A stretch of DNA of 37,271 bases from contig CAUYJH010000031.1 in NCBI GenBank assembly GCA_963573315.1, forward strand, positions 1 through 37,271, in the 5' to 3' direction. Under the pieces are notes generated by a model. It was not told the DNA's origin. It ran no database searches and worked only from the letters and a program-made list of their open reading frames with translations. Below, in pieces: positions 36,659 through 37,271 of this stretch; the first letter of the stretch is position 1; the number at the start of each line of letters is the position of its first letter. The DNA comes from Entomortierella parvispora (lineage: Eukaryota; Mortierellomycota; Mortierellomycetes; Mortierellales; Mortierellaceae). The translations under genes were made by a program, and so were the position numbers.

Positions 36659-37271
36659 GCAACCAACACATCCTCCCCGTCACCAAGCAGCCATGTAGCC
36701 GGCACCCCCATCTCGCGTCAAAGCCATACCGCACTCGCCTAGTATTTTCCAACCTACTGTACTTCTCAACCTTCTTCTCAACCTATATATCTACTTCTCA
36801 GCCTACTTCTCAACCTAGTGAACGTTTCATTCAATTTGGTGGGGACCTGATGACCTTTGTTTTCTTGATCAACTATTACTTCAAGAGATTCATGTTGTCA
36901 TTGTTGACGAACACTGCTCGGTTCCTCTCATCAGGAATATTGAAAAGAGTTGACATTTCTTTTTTTATTTATTGTACAGTGATCGCGCGTTTACTTCTTA
37001 GTCTGTGGTCACTCAAAGGAACAAGATCGATGATGGGTCTCTGTATTAAAATCACGAAGAGAACAGAAAGATGGCATCCATTCAAAGGTACAAGGACAAT
37101 ACGGTCCCAGGGGCCATGGGTTCGATCTCGAAGAGAAGAGCGGCACCGCATCACGTTGGAAGTGACCGTTCCCCGCCAAGCGATGGAGAGGAGAAGTGAG
37201 CAACAGTCAACGACAAAAAAATAGAGAACTCTTGACAAAGTACCTCACCAAAGGCCGAGATCACCCCTCAT
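36659..37271. repeat. Array unit 11, first 613 bp only
   Basis: Corresponds to unit positions 1-613 and reads the same as the other copies. It is cut by the window end and not by a visible junction, so the array may continue. Confidence 0.97.

Larger units (their letters stand above)
1..37271. repeat. Tandem array of a 3.67-kb unit, 10.17 copies
   Basis: The same sequence recurs head to tail at a period of 3664-3668 bp from the first base to the last. Position 1 matches 3669, 7335, 11001, 14667, 18333, 21998, 25664, 29328, 32993 and 36659. All copies are in the same orientation and there is no spacer. The length differences are fully explained by four homopolymer tracts and one inserted base. 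No recognisable coding gene, rRNA or tRNA lies in the unit, so this is not an rDNA, 5S or histone array. It fits a macrosatellite-type repeat (known examples such as D4Z4 have units of 3 kb or more), or a concatemer of a small circular molecule. No unique flank is present, so the array's true length and location are unknown. Confidence 0.98.

Noticed and set aside
1-37271. rDNA, 5S rRNA, histone or spliced-leader tandem array
   Set aside because: No conserved rRNA segments, no 5S internal control region, no histone frames and no convincing snRNA-like Sm site with stems. ATTTTTG near 2887 alone is not enough.
1-37271. CRISPR array or transposon/LTR array
   Set aside because: The unit is far too long for CRISPR and has no spacers. 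No terminal repeats, target-site duplications, transposase, integrase or reverse transcriptase frames were found.

Overview
The window is one uninterrupted head-to-tail tandem array of a single unit of about 3,666 bp. There are ten complete copies and a 613-bp eleventh, and neither flank of the array is visible. With the window start taken as an arbitrary phase, units begin at 1, 3669, 7335, 11001, 14667, 18333, 21998, 25664, 29328, 32993 and 36659. Their lengths are 3668, 3666, 3666, 3666, 3666, 3665, 3666, 3664, 3665 and 3666 bp. All of this length variation is accounted for by four homopolymer tracts (two C, one A, one G) and one single-base insertion at 20832. I found no substitution between copies, though I compared them by reading and not by a full computed alignment.

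I recognise no protein family, rRNA, tRNA, CRISPR or transposase. The open frames are short, mostly lack an ATG start, have low-complexity composition and overlap on both strands. Several are broken or joined by the homopolymer differences between copies. The array is best read as a non-coding macrosatellite or megasatellite, or as a concatemer of a 3.67-kb circular molecule. The one frame worth keeping in mind is a 124-codon ATG frame at 192-566 (and its copies), lying behind a TATATAT motif and a CT-rich stretch. I still consider it doubtful.

Layout of one unit (copy 1): 91-160, a 12-nt pyrimidine repeat with a TATATAT; 161-880, unremarkable sequence holding the 124-codon frame; 887-2030, a mosaic of old, diverged internal duplications (blocks A, B and C, each present at least twice) with two C-tract/CCCTCT stretches and a GGAT microsatellite; 2031-2810, plain sequence with a few short repeats; 2820-2880, a G-quadruplex motif running into a purine stretch; 2917-2982, a cluster of GTGTAAAC and AACGGTC motifs; 3204-3214, a G tract; 3245-3621, a stretch with 13 GATC sites and a perfect 19-bp palindrome.

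The organism cannot be named. The absence of dense bacterial coding, the presence of simple-sequence tracts and the CpG-containing, roughly half-GC composition point to a eukaryotic nuclear genome. A fungus or other microbial eukaryote is a reasonable guess, but this is inference. Near-identity of the copies means either very recent amplification, strong concerted evolution, or an assembly of a circular or rolling-circle molecule. There is no evidence of genes working together here; any function would be structural or through transcription of the repeat.
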